Positions 24,427 through 32,019 of a stretch of DNA of 64,000 nt are shown piece by piece. The stretch comes from Nereocystis luetkeana (taxonomy: Eukaryota; Sar; Phaeophyceae; Laminariales; Laminariaceae). How positions within the stretch are numbered: position 1 is the stretch's first letter; each line of letters begins with the position of its first letter. The translations under genes were made by a program, and so were the position numbers. Where the stretch lies: contig JARUPZ010000021.1 in NCBI GenBank assembly GCA_031213475.1, positions 4,130,438-4,194,437 on the forward strand. The letters are read 5' to 3'. The notes below the pieces were generated by a model. The model was given only the letters and a program-made list of their open reading frames with translations. It was not told the origin of the DNA and ran no database searches.

Positions 24427-27400
24427 GCAGAGCGCAAGAGCGGCACAATCAATCTTTGGAACGTCGCGCGGGCCGGGTCTGAGTAAGGGTCGCAGACGAT
24501 TTGAGCCACCGCTGGCGGTGAGTGCTTCACTTTACGCCTCTCCCTTCCCCGCCACCAATACCCCAAAAAAAAACGCAACGAGCGCGCCCAAATGTTGGAG
24601 GTGTCTCTATTAGGAGCCGGAACGGTGCTCCATCCCCAAAGGGATGCGTGGCCAATGGTCGAATGATTGAGGGAAGCGAGAAATGAGCGCTGTCCGAATT
24701 GGCGTGTGCTGCTTGGTGATGACATCGGGACTTTGCGATTGTTTCAACTTACTCAACGATTGCGCTACCAAGTCCGCCCCATATGCAGCTTTTACAGTCG
24801 TAGGATGCAACTTATCCTTCACGCGACTCGCCCAACACCTCACGGCGCCACGCGCTTGGCGCTCTCGGCGCAAGCAAAATCTGCCTTGTGGATGAAAACC
24901 CGACGTGCTCCATCCCGGCGCTGTAGACATGCGAGGATCTATGGTCACACGGCTACAAATACGGTCATGCATGACGTGAGTACACCCTTCAAAGAGTTGC
25001 ATCCTGTACATACAACGCGCTAGAAAATCCCCCCTCCTCGGAGGAAATTCCAGGCTGAAAGAGTGAAAACCAAGCCGAGCGATGCGCTTAGTCCAGAATA
25101 AATATATATATTGTGGAGAGCTTTCCACAACCACCGTTTTGTTTTTCTGAAATAAGGCACAAAAATACGACGCCGAAACAACATCGGGGAAATCATCAGG
25201 GGCCATCAGTATCAACCAACGCTAAAGGAGACAGACGCATGCCACGGTGGTACGAGACTACACCTGCAATGTTTCGGAGAATTTTCTGACGCTCCGATCA
25301 GCCAGAAATACTTCAGGCCCCGAAAAGTGCTACAGCAGTACCTCTCTCGTAGAAAGGCCTTCCAAGGACCTACCGTGATGAGGTCGTGGGCGAATCGGGA
25401 CGCCGTGAGATACGGGGCGTGCGTGTCCGGGCTCTTGAACATCTTGATCATCATCCCAACCTTGGAGTCCCGGCGTTCCATCGGCCCGAGGCCCTCCAGC
25501 GCCGAGGCGGTAGCCATGCTCACCCTTCGCCTGGTGCCCACGACATACAAGTATGGCAGGCACAGCGGTGGATTGGTCCTGCTGTCAGCGAGTTTTTTTT
25601 CCAACCTTCCAAACGCGATGATTCTTGCTCTAATTTCAAGTGTTTTTTCCACCAAAATGGGGGTGCGGTGGCATATGTATAATGCGGTTATATAAGGGAA
25701 ACCCCGATCGAAGATGAGCAGGACGACCACAAGACGACCAGTGGAGCTGATTCTAAGGGCTCAACCTATCATTGCTGTGACGGGATCGTCCCCTCTCCGG
25801 AGGCGAACTCGACCATGTGCCGGGGGCGCGGGACGGACTTTTCGCTTGGAGCGCCGTGGAGGCAACGGAGTGGACAATAACTCTGCAAATGCCACGCGAA
25901 CACACGCACGCTGCAGCCGTATTTTTGTTTTAAAAGAAAGCAGCAGGTTCCCTACCGCTATCATGTGCGATGGCTTCTGCAATACACAGCAGTCGCGCCA
26001 GCAGGAGGTGTTCTTCACTGATGTGTGCCAGAATAGGATTCTGGCTGGTGTTGTCGTCTCCGTTTGACATTCACATCAAAGTCCAAAGGGTTACTATTCT
26101 GGTCAATAACGTGTCGGCCGTTCAAGCGTTGACACTAATATAAAATGGTGCTTCTATTTCCGTCCAGAGCGGGACAATACCATTCTGGTCGGGAATATAA
26201 AGATCGTTTAGATATTAAAATGCAGACGAAGCGGCTATTTTTTTCCGGCCTGAGTGGTACTTCATGTATACTGGAACCAGTGTTACGGTACTGCTTTACG
26301 TAGAAGGCCGGCAAAGTCCTACCAGGTAGGGAGTATCAGATACACAGGATACGGAGCGGGTGACGTATTACTTGGGAGGCGTAAATACTTGGTCGTTATG
26401 AAAATCAGGGCAAAGGAACAGCCGAGCCCTCTAGATCAGCAATTCAGTGACCATCTTACACCACAGGTACCGTGGGTGGAAACACTACAGCAGCAGGAGC
26501 AGCAGTACGCCCCTTGGTAGTGTACCGGTACAGCACTTATCATGAATTCTGTACGGCAGAGCGTAGTACGCGCCCATCACACGGCAGGGGAAAAGTGGGA
26601 TACAAGTAGTACCGTAACATACATACCACAGTCAGTACGTCAAGTATGACATGAGCGGAAAAAAAGAAAAGAAAAAAAGGCAAGTGCCGTGGGGGGGGGG
26701 GGAGAAGGGGAAGATTTCTGTGACAAATGCTTGTCCAGGAGAGATGGTAGAGGTATTCGTAGCCCTTTTCGGCAAAAAAACTATTTCTGAACGATGGGGC
26801 TTCCAGAGGAACTACTGCCTAGTATCGTCTATTTTTGCAATACATTTCGACCCGAATTTATCCACAAAATTCAAAAACAGCGGCTGTGAGATCGAAGAAT
26901 TAGTTCGAAACTCATGTTTGCAAGCTGTGTGTGGTACTCCGATCGCACGCACGACGGGTTTTACATGATCTCATGCAGGAAGTACAGCCCGTGCATTGAG
27001 GAAAACAACATCTGAAGATGCGAAATTCAAGGAGTGGGTGCGCCTACATTTTGGGTAATAATGGGCTTGCTTGTCGGGGTAAAGCGTACCCGGTACGTTT
27101 TTTTTTTTGCAAGCCTTTTTTTCGGGTGACTTAGTACTACAGTAGTTGCAGGTGCACCTGTAGCGTGGCATGCTCCAGAAGGGTAGCTAAGGGTAAACTC
27201 TGCCTCCTACGATTTTTTGGGCTGGAACGGGGAAAAAGCGATGACAAGGACCAAAAACAAGTACGAGTGTGTTAGAGGTATATACCAGATGTTGTCCTGT
27301 CTCTCTCCTCTTACCCCATAGCCTGGTACTTGGTTTTGCTGTCGCCCACGAGGTGAATGACCGGCTCAATAGGGTGCGCGCTCTTCTGGATTCCGCTTGC

Positions 27401-30400
27401 GCCATCGGCGGTAAGCTCTTTCGTCAGTTCCTTGACCTGCACAATGTTGAACCACGAAAAAATAAGAAATAAAACACGCCATCCACGACCGAAAGTCGAC
27501 ATGATTCCACGAGAGAGGGGGGTGTGTGTACCCAATATTATCCCACGGTGGGGGGAGGGGGGAGTCCTGAAGAGGGAGGGGCGCACGGGGTGGTTTTTGG
27601 GTGTGTCGTGGGTTCTGATTAGTATGTACCAGGTAATACTACCCCCCCCCCCCCCCCCCCATGATACGTACGTACCAGGTATGTAGTGAGAAATAACCAG
27701 CTACGTTGACCTATCGATAGCGACCGTCACCTTTTTCCATAGCCTCACCCAGGGTTAGGGTGTGTATTTGCGCGACGTAGCATGGGATTAGAGCGGGGGC
27801 AATTTCGGGACAATTCTACAGTGGAGGTCACGGCTTAAGAGATATCGCTTTGCAAAGGAAGTATTTGTCCGAGCAAGGTCAAAATGGCTCGGCACGGGCA
27901 GGCCTGAAATCTCACACACACTCTGGGCGTGAATGTAAGGACCGCTTGGTCTTCACATCAATGTATAATCGGTCCTTATATTCCGCCCAGAGTGGTATGT
28001 GCGTTCCAGTGTAAATACTGGTACATTTACTGGTACCTGTAACCTATGTATATACTGGTCACTTCCCTCACAAAAAAAAACTGGTGCCTACCGTTCTGGG
28101 CGTAAATATAAGTACCGCTTGGTCTACATATTAGTGTCTGAAGGTCTTTATATATTCGCCCCCCGTGGTATACATGTTCCAGTGTAAATATTGGTACATA
28201 TACTGCTACCTGTAGACTGGTACCTATATATACTGGGCACTTCCCTCACAAAAAGAAACTGGCGCCTACCACTCTGAGCGTAAATATAAGTACCGCTTGG
28301 TACTACTCATATTAATCTATGGATGGCCCTTATATTTGCGACCAGAATGGCACAGTATAGCCCCACGAGTGAGAAACGCCTCATCCATAACAATAAGACC
28401 ACGCTCCCTTTTGGGGGGGGGGGGGCGCTAAGAAAATTGGATCAAGAACTCGGGCTCAGCGGCGACTGCTACACCAAACCCTCCCGAGTGTATCCTTCGA
28501 AGTAATAGCCTACGCTGAAGGTTTTCCAAGAATGGCGCTACGATAGCTGATGCTCAAAGTTGTTCAAAAAGGGCGTTACAATACGGTTTTACCTGTAGGA
28601 CTTGCTGAGAATATGTGTCTGGGCCCACACGGTACGTATTAGAAAACAATGGTACCCCCTCCGGTTTTCCGAGAAGTACCGGTTTAAGAGAGGTACCGGT
28701 TTCAGAAAATTCCAGTTTAAGAGAGATTGTACAGCTTGGCACTGCCGTACGAAACGCTGTACAGCACCTATTCCGGTCTGAGAGAAGTTTGGGTTTAAAA
28801 GGAGTCGAGCAGGCCTGAATCACCCCCACTTTTTCTTTTAACCGTTTTAGGACTGCGGTCCCGACTTTGGGGACAAATCACTCGAACTACAAGTGTTACG
28901 GGGGGACCATAGTAAATAGGACCTACGGTACACACGAAAACCTATACATTTACCTATTTTTTGGTGACAAATAGTAGGTCCTATTTACTGCGGTTCCCCG
29001 TAATAGTTTGTCCCCAAAACGGGGACTGCAGAACCAAAATTGCACGCTGAAATATTCACCCATAATAAGTACGTGTAGCTGGTACTATGGTTTTACAAAG
29101 TACGACGAGAGACTACGACGGGCTCGACCACCACGCATGGTAGTGACGCAGACTGTCCGTGGGGAGGGTGAGGCTTTTCTCGCACTACTGGTGATGACCA
29201 CGGGGAACGCAAAAACGTCTGAGAGGCCCCGCAAGAATAAGGTGTTCATCTCCGGACAGAGCAATAGTCAACGTACGTGAGCACTGCGAGTAAAACATTG
29301 AAGCGGGGGGGGGGGGTGGGGGGGGGGGGGGGCGAACGGAGCGCTGTTGCCCGAGTATTGGATACGTACCAGGTACATAGTTTTACGGGGAAAAAAATCT
29401 AACATAAAGTTTGCCTACTGCTTACCCAATAGGTACGGCGCCTATGTAGTTTTATGGGAAACCTTTTAACTACCACAAGACTCATATGCCCTAGTAACCA
29501 AGAAAGGTGTCCAGTGGCTAGGGGAAACTTATCCCGCGCTGCTCGGCGAATACTGAGCAGCGAGGTCAGGATGTATCGGATGCCGTTGCTTTCTCATGGT
29601 CTCGAACTCACGCGTCGAATGACGACAAAATTGCTGTCAGGATCAGGTTACAAATAAACGTGGCTCGAGCGATTTACAGGTGATTCCATCTTTGAAAAAT
29701 ACAGCAAAGAGCTGCCAGGTAGACCTCATAACCATAGTCTCTCCTCGCTTTTCGTCAGCCCCTGAGTTCTAAAGCCCTCCAAAACACACGAAGAAGGCGA
29801 CGGTTCAGCTAGAACGTGGTTTTTCGGGGTTATATTTTTTCTTTGAACTTTCTTCGAACCCACCCATTTACTGGGTGCATGCGGCTATCTATCTACCAGG
29901 TACCTGGTATCGAGGAGTGAATCATGAATGACGAACGAGTATATATATCAGTGTGTAAGATAAAATCAGAAATATGTATTAGGCACCGTGCGTACACGTA
30001 TTTACATACACTGTAGATTATTTTTACCTGCACGCATACCTACCGTACCTAACCGTACACACGTTGACATTGCGCCGCTAGGTTGACCTTCGATGGTCGG
30101 TTGATATGTTCCCCCTCCCTCCGTCCCTCGCTGCATTCCTTCCCCATCTTGACATTTCATTGGAAAGGCCAACGTTCACAGCACACTCATTGGTACTTTA
30201 GGGCTGCGGCATCGTTCGCCTCGTACATACCTGCTTCTGCAAAGCCTGCACAACCTTCTCCTTCTCGCCGAGGACTCCCTCAAGCTCCTGCAGCCGGGAT
30301 TGCGACTGCACGGTAAAATAACCGGGTACGAAGAAGCCAATTCGGCGCAATACGAGGCGCAACAACGTAATGATCATGCTTCTCCAGTCAGTACGCATAC

Positions 30401-31862
30401 GGGCGGTTAGATACCACGTACAGGGTATGCATGTACGTGTACGCACTCCTCGTGGGCCACGCGTATAGTGGTAGACGCTGCCCACAATCGGGGATGTCTT
30501 TTCCCTCAGCCGCTAGGTGCACTGGCTGATTTGCGGCACAAACAATGAGTGTTGCCGTACCGAGAACAAGCAGGCCTCGGCTGCGACGAGGAGTGAGCGC
30601 CGGAAGGTGCGTGATTGATGGGATTTTGGAGTTTTCGATATTTTTTACCCGGCGATCCTTGGGCGGGGGGGAGATCCTCGATTATTGCGTACGACTGTCC
30701 CACCATGTCCGTAAATGTAAATGACACATGGATGTTCATACTGATACAAAACGTGCCTTACATTTTCGAACATAGGGGTATTCAGCAGCACAAAACAGTC
30801 CATATCACGCAAGCAAGACAAGACGGCGGGCACTATGAGCACAGAGCTTGGAGCCAACATCAGGTCCCTGACCACTTTTTGCTGGCATCGCTTCCACTCC
30901 TAACATACTGTTCTGCAGTAGTAGGCTTCCGAAATAGTCTACCAGGTACCACGTATCTCGCAAGAACAGCTGCTACCGCACAGCCACGACGCTGCCGGTG
31001 CTCGTACTGAATATTACGGTACGAGTACTGCTGTTATGATATGGCACGTATGTTATATATAAAAAATACCGGTACAACTGTTGTACTACTGTAGGCAGTG
31101 CTGCTGCCTTCGTAATGACGAGCAAGACGGGACCGGGTACGGCGGTACCTTCATGAGGCGTGCACAGAAATGACCAGTGCACACTCGGCGACCTAAGGTT
31201 TCGACCCTTGCGTGCAGCCATGCAACTCCAGATGGGGTGAGGTATTCGTGCAGTATGACGCGAACTACGACTCGTGGAAAACGACACTCCGTATCAAGCG
31301 AGCGGCGCGTTGCGCCAGCCTCTTATAGACGACGCGTACCGTATGATATCTACTGCCTGCACAAGGGCGTCAATTTCGACGCAAGAACAAACCTTCCCGG
31401 GACTTGAGCTCATGATGTTCCTTAGATCCTCGGCGTCCGCAACGCTTCTGGTTTCCCCTCTCCTTCTTTCGGCAGAAGAAACTCTTCACTGAGATGACTC
31501 AAACCCTGACCGACACCATGAAGTTTTTTCCAGTGTTTTAATTCCATGCGGTCTGTTCTCTTCGTCCCACTGGTCACTCGTCATTCGTCTCTCGTGCCCC
31601 AGCACGTGCGTAGAAACGCAGAAATTATTTTTGTTCTCGAAAAAAAGAAAAAACAGTTACACAAGGAGTTTCAAAGTATCACGAGGCGTTCCTACTCGGG
31701 ATATATTTTTCTCATGTAAAACGCGAAAAGCCCAACCGCCAAATCACAGACCAACGCTTTCCGACGACAACGGCTCGATAAAGCTCGTGCTGCAGCTTGC
31801 CGGAGGCGAGAGAGGCTTGTAGGCTCGATACTTACCTGGAATACGCTAGCGAAATTCGTCAT
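13948..31862 (-). CDS. PPP-family Ser/Thr protein phosphatase with N-terminal coiled coil (10 exons)
   Basis: Metal-dependent phosphoserine/threonine hydrolase, probably soluble: no signal peptide or membrane segment is seen. I infer ten exons joined in frame to 490 codons plus TAA. Residues 10-34 are a predicted coiled coil. The catalytic PPP core starts near 128 and carries GDIHGN (153-158), GDYVDRG (185-191), GNHE (217-220), HGG (277-279) and RAHE (371-374). These supply every expected metal ligand and the catalytic His. In place of the SAPNY loop of PP1/PP2A the sequence reads [16 protein letters not shown] (about 391-406), so it is not a classical PP1, PP2A or calcineurin. An acidic run (458-467) follows. 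No EF-hand, Kelch or TPR is seen. All introns are GT-AG (1.0-2.8 kb). A TAG directly precedes the start ATG. It is divergent from kinesin-5, 80 bp away. The subfamily is unassigned. Confidence 0.9.
14440..14640. repeat. Purine-rich tract (polypyrimidine on the coding strand)
   Basis: About 200 bp of almost pure G and A on the plus strand. It lies directly upstream of the exon 10 acceptor in the sense of the phosphatase, so it acts as an extraordinarily long polypyrimidine tract; H-DNA formation is possible. Confidence 0.85.
15690..15900. repeat. GGGTC pentamer array (family G)
   Basis: Runs of CGGGTCGGGTCGGGTC with interspersed CTCACGGGTCGGG, turning into the complementary GACCCGACCC form near 15860. 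It lies in intron 9, close to the exon 9 donor at 15942. Confidence 0.9.
15943..16059 (-). CDS. Phosphatase exon 9
   Basis: Residues 293-331, phase 0 at both ends: acceptor CTCTCAG, donor GTGAGGTC. It reads [10 protein letters not shown]...[13 protein letters not shown]. The (L/M)WSDP string is the usual PPP substrate-cleft segment. Confidence 0.9.
16141..16390. repeat. Tandem duplication of about 125 bp
   Basis: Two diverged units sharing GTGAGTCAG.ACGCG, AAG.CATCG.CAGG.TTCGCGAGG and AAGAGGC.GCAGCG, in phosphatase intron 8. Confidence 0.75.
17163..17275 (+). mobile_element. MITE-A copy 3
   Basis: TATTACGGGGGACGATAT ... AACTATGGTCCCCCGTAATA with the standard core; in phosphatase intron 8. 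Confidence 0.85.
18340..18560. repeat. Tandem repeat, about 88-bp unit, 2.5 copies
   Basis: Units share GGCTCTAA.TCGAAG.GTTT, GTCTCC.CAA..G.AG and TCCTTAAGGGCACTTTACGA; in intron 8, close to exon 8. Confidence 0.75.
18764..18916 (-). CDS. Phosphatase exon 8
   Basis: Residues 242-292, phase 0. [20 protein letters not shown] continues to [23 protein letters not shown] at 277-279 holds a metal-ligand His. Acceptor CTCTTCAG, donor CAG|GTGACT. Confidence 0.93.
18980..19130. repeat. GCACGCAAGC-type simple repeat
   Basis: Imperfect AAGCAAGCACGC-like units just upstream (in sense) of exon 8, similar in composition to the longer tract at 22075-22450. Confidence 0.7.
19405..19490. repeat. GGGTC array, second locus (family G)
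   Basis: TCGGGTCGGGTCGGGT followed by GACCCGACCCGAGCC, an inverted junction, in phosphatase intron 7. Confidence 0.9.
20827..20934 (-). CDS. Phosphatase exon 7
   Basis: Residues 206-241, phase 0: [20 protein letters not shown], then [16 protein letters not shown]. It contains GNHE (217-220). Acceptor CCCGCCAG, donor CAG|GTACGA. Confidence 0.95.
21152..21248. mobile_element. Hairpin-B copy 3 (degenerate)
   Basis: TTAAACCCTTTGGGGGTGCA on the left and GTGCAGTACTAAAAGGGTTA on the right; arms partly decayed. In phosphatase intron 6. Confidence 0.7.
22075..22450. repeat. AAGC/ACGC tetranucleotide tract
   Basis: About 375 bp of interleaved AAGCAAGCACGCACGC units, starting about 30 bp inside intron 6 from the exon 6 donor (sense direction). 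Likely length-polymorphic. Confidence 0.9.
22482..22616 (-). CDS. Phosphatase exon 6
   Basis: Residues 161-205, phase 0: [20 protein letters not shown], then [20 protein letters not shown] and LFSLK. It contains the GDYVDRG signature. Acceptor GAACAG, donor AAG|GTGCGA. Confidence 0.95.
23031..23146 (+). mobile_element. MITE-A copy 4, carrying a TACCAGGTA insertion
   Basis: Standard ends TATTACGGGGGGCCATAG and ATGGTCCCCCGTAATA. In the right arm, where sister copies read TTTACTATGG, this one reads TTTACTACCAGGTATGG, a 7-bp insertion that makes the TACCAGGTA 9-mer at 23123-23131. Confidence 0.88.
23320..23960. repeat. Tandem array, about 90-bp unit, about 7 diverged copies
   Basis: Units share TGCCTCAT.CCC, a TATGG.GTT.GCCGAAA segment, CAGTATTCG-like strings and AGGAAGAGCCTCCC; in phosphatase intron 5. 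Confidence 0.8.
24257..24355 (-). CDS. Phosphatase exon 5
   Basis: Residues 128-160, phase 0: [20 protein letters not shown], then [18 protein letters not shown] is the first PPP metal motif. The acceptor is CGCAAG, immediately downstream of a CTG-repeat polypyrimidine tract. Donor GAG|GTGAGT. Confidence 0.95.
24371..24424. repeat. (CAG)18 microsatellite at a splice acceptor
   Basis: Eighteen perfect CAG units on the plus strand, which are CTG on the phosphatase coding strand. The tract ends 15 bp upstream of exon 5, in the polypyrimidine-tract position of intron 4. Confidence 0.97.
24590..25020. repeat. Dispersed repeat D, copy 1
   Basis: Begins ATGTTGGAGGTGTCTCTATT, GGAACGGTGCTCC and GGATGCGTGGCCAATGGTCG, and ends with CGACGTGCTCCATCCCGGCG, GCGAGGATCTATGGTCACAC and GTCATGCATGACGTGAGTAC. 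Its two halves match the ends of copies at 39.6, 42.0, 42.5 and 49.5 kb. Probably a non-autonomous transposon; no domain recognised. Confidence 0.7.
25374..25530 (-). CDS. Phosphatase exon 4
   Basis: Completes Gly75 and encodes residues 76-127: [20 protein letters not shown], then [20 protein letters not shown] and [12 protein letters not shown]. It joins the coiled-coil N-terminus to the catalytic core. Acceptor GGCACCAG, donor ACG|GTAGGT. Confidence 0.88.
26136..26215. repeat. Satellite-C hairpin remnant
   Basis: ACCATTCTGGTCGGGAATAT and neighbouring bases resemble the satellite-C arm (CCACTCTGGGCG...AATATAAG). Degenerate. Confidence 0.4.
27315..27436 (-). CDS. Phosphatase exon 3
   Basis: Residues 35-74 plus two bases of Gly75: [20 protein letters not shown], then [20 protein letters not shown]. 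Acceptor TTGTGCAG, donor GG|GTAAGAGG. Phase agrees with exons 2 and 4. Confidence 0.85.
27642..27660. repeat. C19 homopolymer
   Basis: An uninterrupted C run, with TACCAGGTA motifs on both sides (27627 and 27673). Confidence 0.95.
27913..28365 (+). repeat. Satellite C array, about 180-bp unit, 2.5 copies
   Basis: Each unit has a hairpin part (CTGGGCGTAAATATAAGTAC, CCGCTTGGTCTTC, then TCCTTATATTCCGCCCAGAG) and a spacer with GTTCCAGTGTAAATACTGGT, repeated GGTACATATACTGG and CTTCCCTCACAAAAA...CTGGTGCCTACC. It lies in phosphatase intron 2. The same unit occurs in opposite orientation at 61278-61890. Confidence 0.85.
28840..29040. mobile_element. Hairpin-B copy 4, interrupted by MITE-A
   Basis: Left arm TTTTAGGACTGCGGTCCCGA and right arm GTCCCCAAAACGGGGACTGC are separated by a whole MITE-A (28895-29006). 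This shows the hairpin was in place before the MITE arrived. Confidence 0.85.
28895..29006 (+). mobile_element. MITE-A copy 5, nested in Hairpin-B
   Basis: TTACGGGGGGACCATAG ... GGTTCCCCGTAATA. The outer hairpin sequence AAGTAGTTTG is split at its TA, which defines TA as the target duplication of MITE-A. Confidence 0.88.
29305..29332. repeat. G12 T G15 run
   Basis: Two poly-G runs separated by one T; in phosphatase intron 2. Confidence 0.95.
30231..30305 (-). CDS. Phosphatase exon 2 (coiled coil)
   Basis: Residues 10-34, phase 0: [20 protein letters not shown] then ALQKQ. The heptad spacing of Leu/Val predicts a short coiled coil, hence possible dimerisation. Acceptor CCGTGCAG, donor CAG|GTATGT. 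Confidence 0.85.
31836..31862 (-). CDS. Phosphatase exon 1 (start codon)
   Basis: Nine codons, MTNFASVFQ, ending at a perfect CAG|GTAAGT donor and in phase with exon 2. An in-frame TAG lies immediately before the ATG, so the frame cannot extend further without another exon. Confidence 0.8.
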
Positions 31863-31942
31863 CTATTGGGGGGCTGGAGTGTTGGGGGTTCACTGGTGCT
31901 ACTCCTGCCTGCTGTGAAAGGAAGGGGGTGAAACGCGCCGCA
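31863..31942. promoter_or_regulatory. Putative bidirectional promoter between the two start codons
   Basis: Only 80 bp separate the phosphatase ATG (31862) and the kinesin ATG (31943). The stretch holds an inverted CCAAT pentamer (CTATTGG at 31863-31869) and GAAACGCGCC near the kinesin start, loosely like an MCB/E2F-type core. No TATA box is seen. Short or overlapping 5' untranslated regions are implied. Both motif calls are weak. Confidence 0.55.
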
Positions 31943-32019
31943 ATGGGTGACGCGAGGCAGGAGCAGAGCTCAAATACGAACGTGCAGGTGGCCGTGAGAT
32001 GCCGTCCGCTAAACACCAG
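31943..32019 (+). CDS. KIF11: Kinesin-5 exon 1
   Basis: Residues 1-25 plus two bases: [13 protein letters not shown], then [12 protein letters not shown], the first motor strand. Donor CCAG|GTGAAG. No in-frame stop lies in the 80 bp upstream, so an earlier start cannot be excluded, but this is the first ATG. Confidence 0.9.

Noticed and set aside
24002-24448. Poly-Leu leader in front of GDIHG on the minus strand, resembling a signal peptide
   Set aside because: It is the intronic CTG repeat read in frame; the acceptor CGCAAG lies downstream and gives the phase that fits exon 4.
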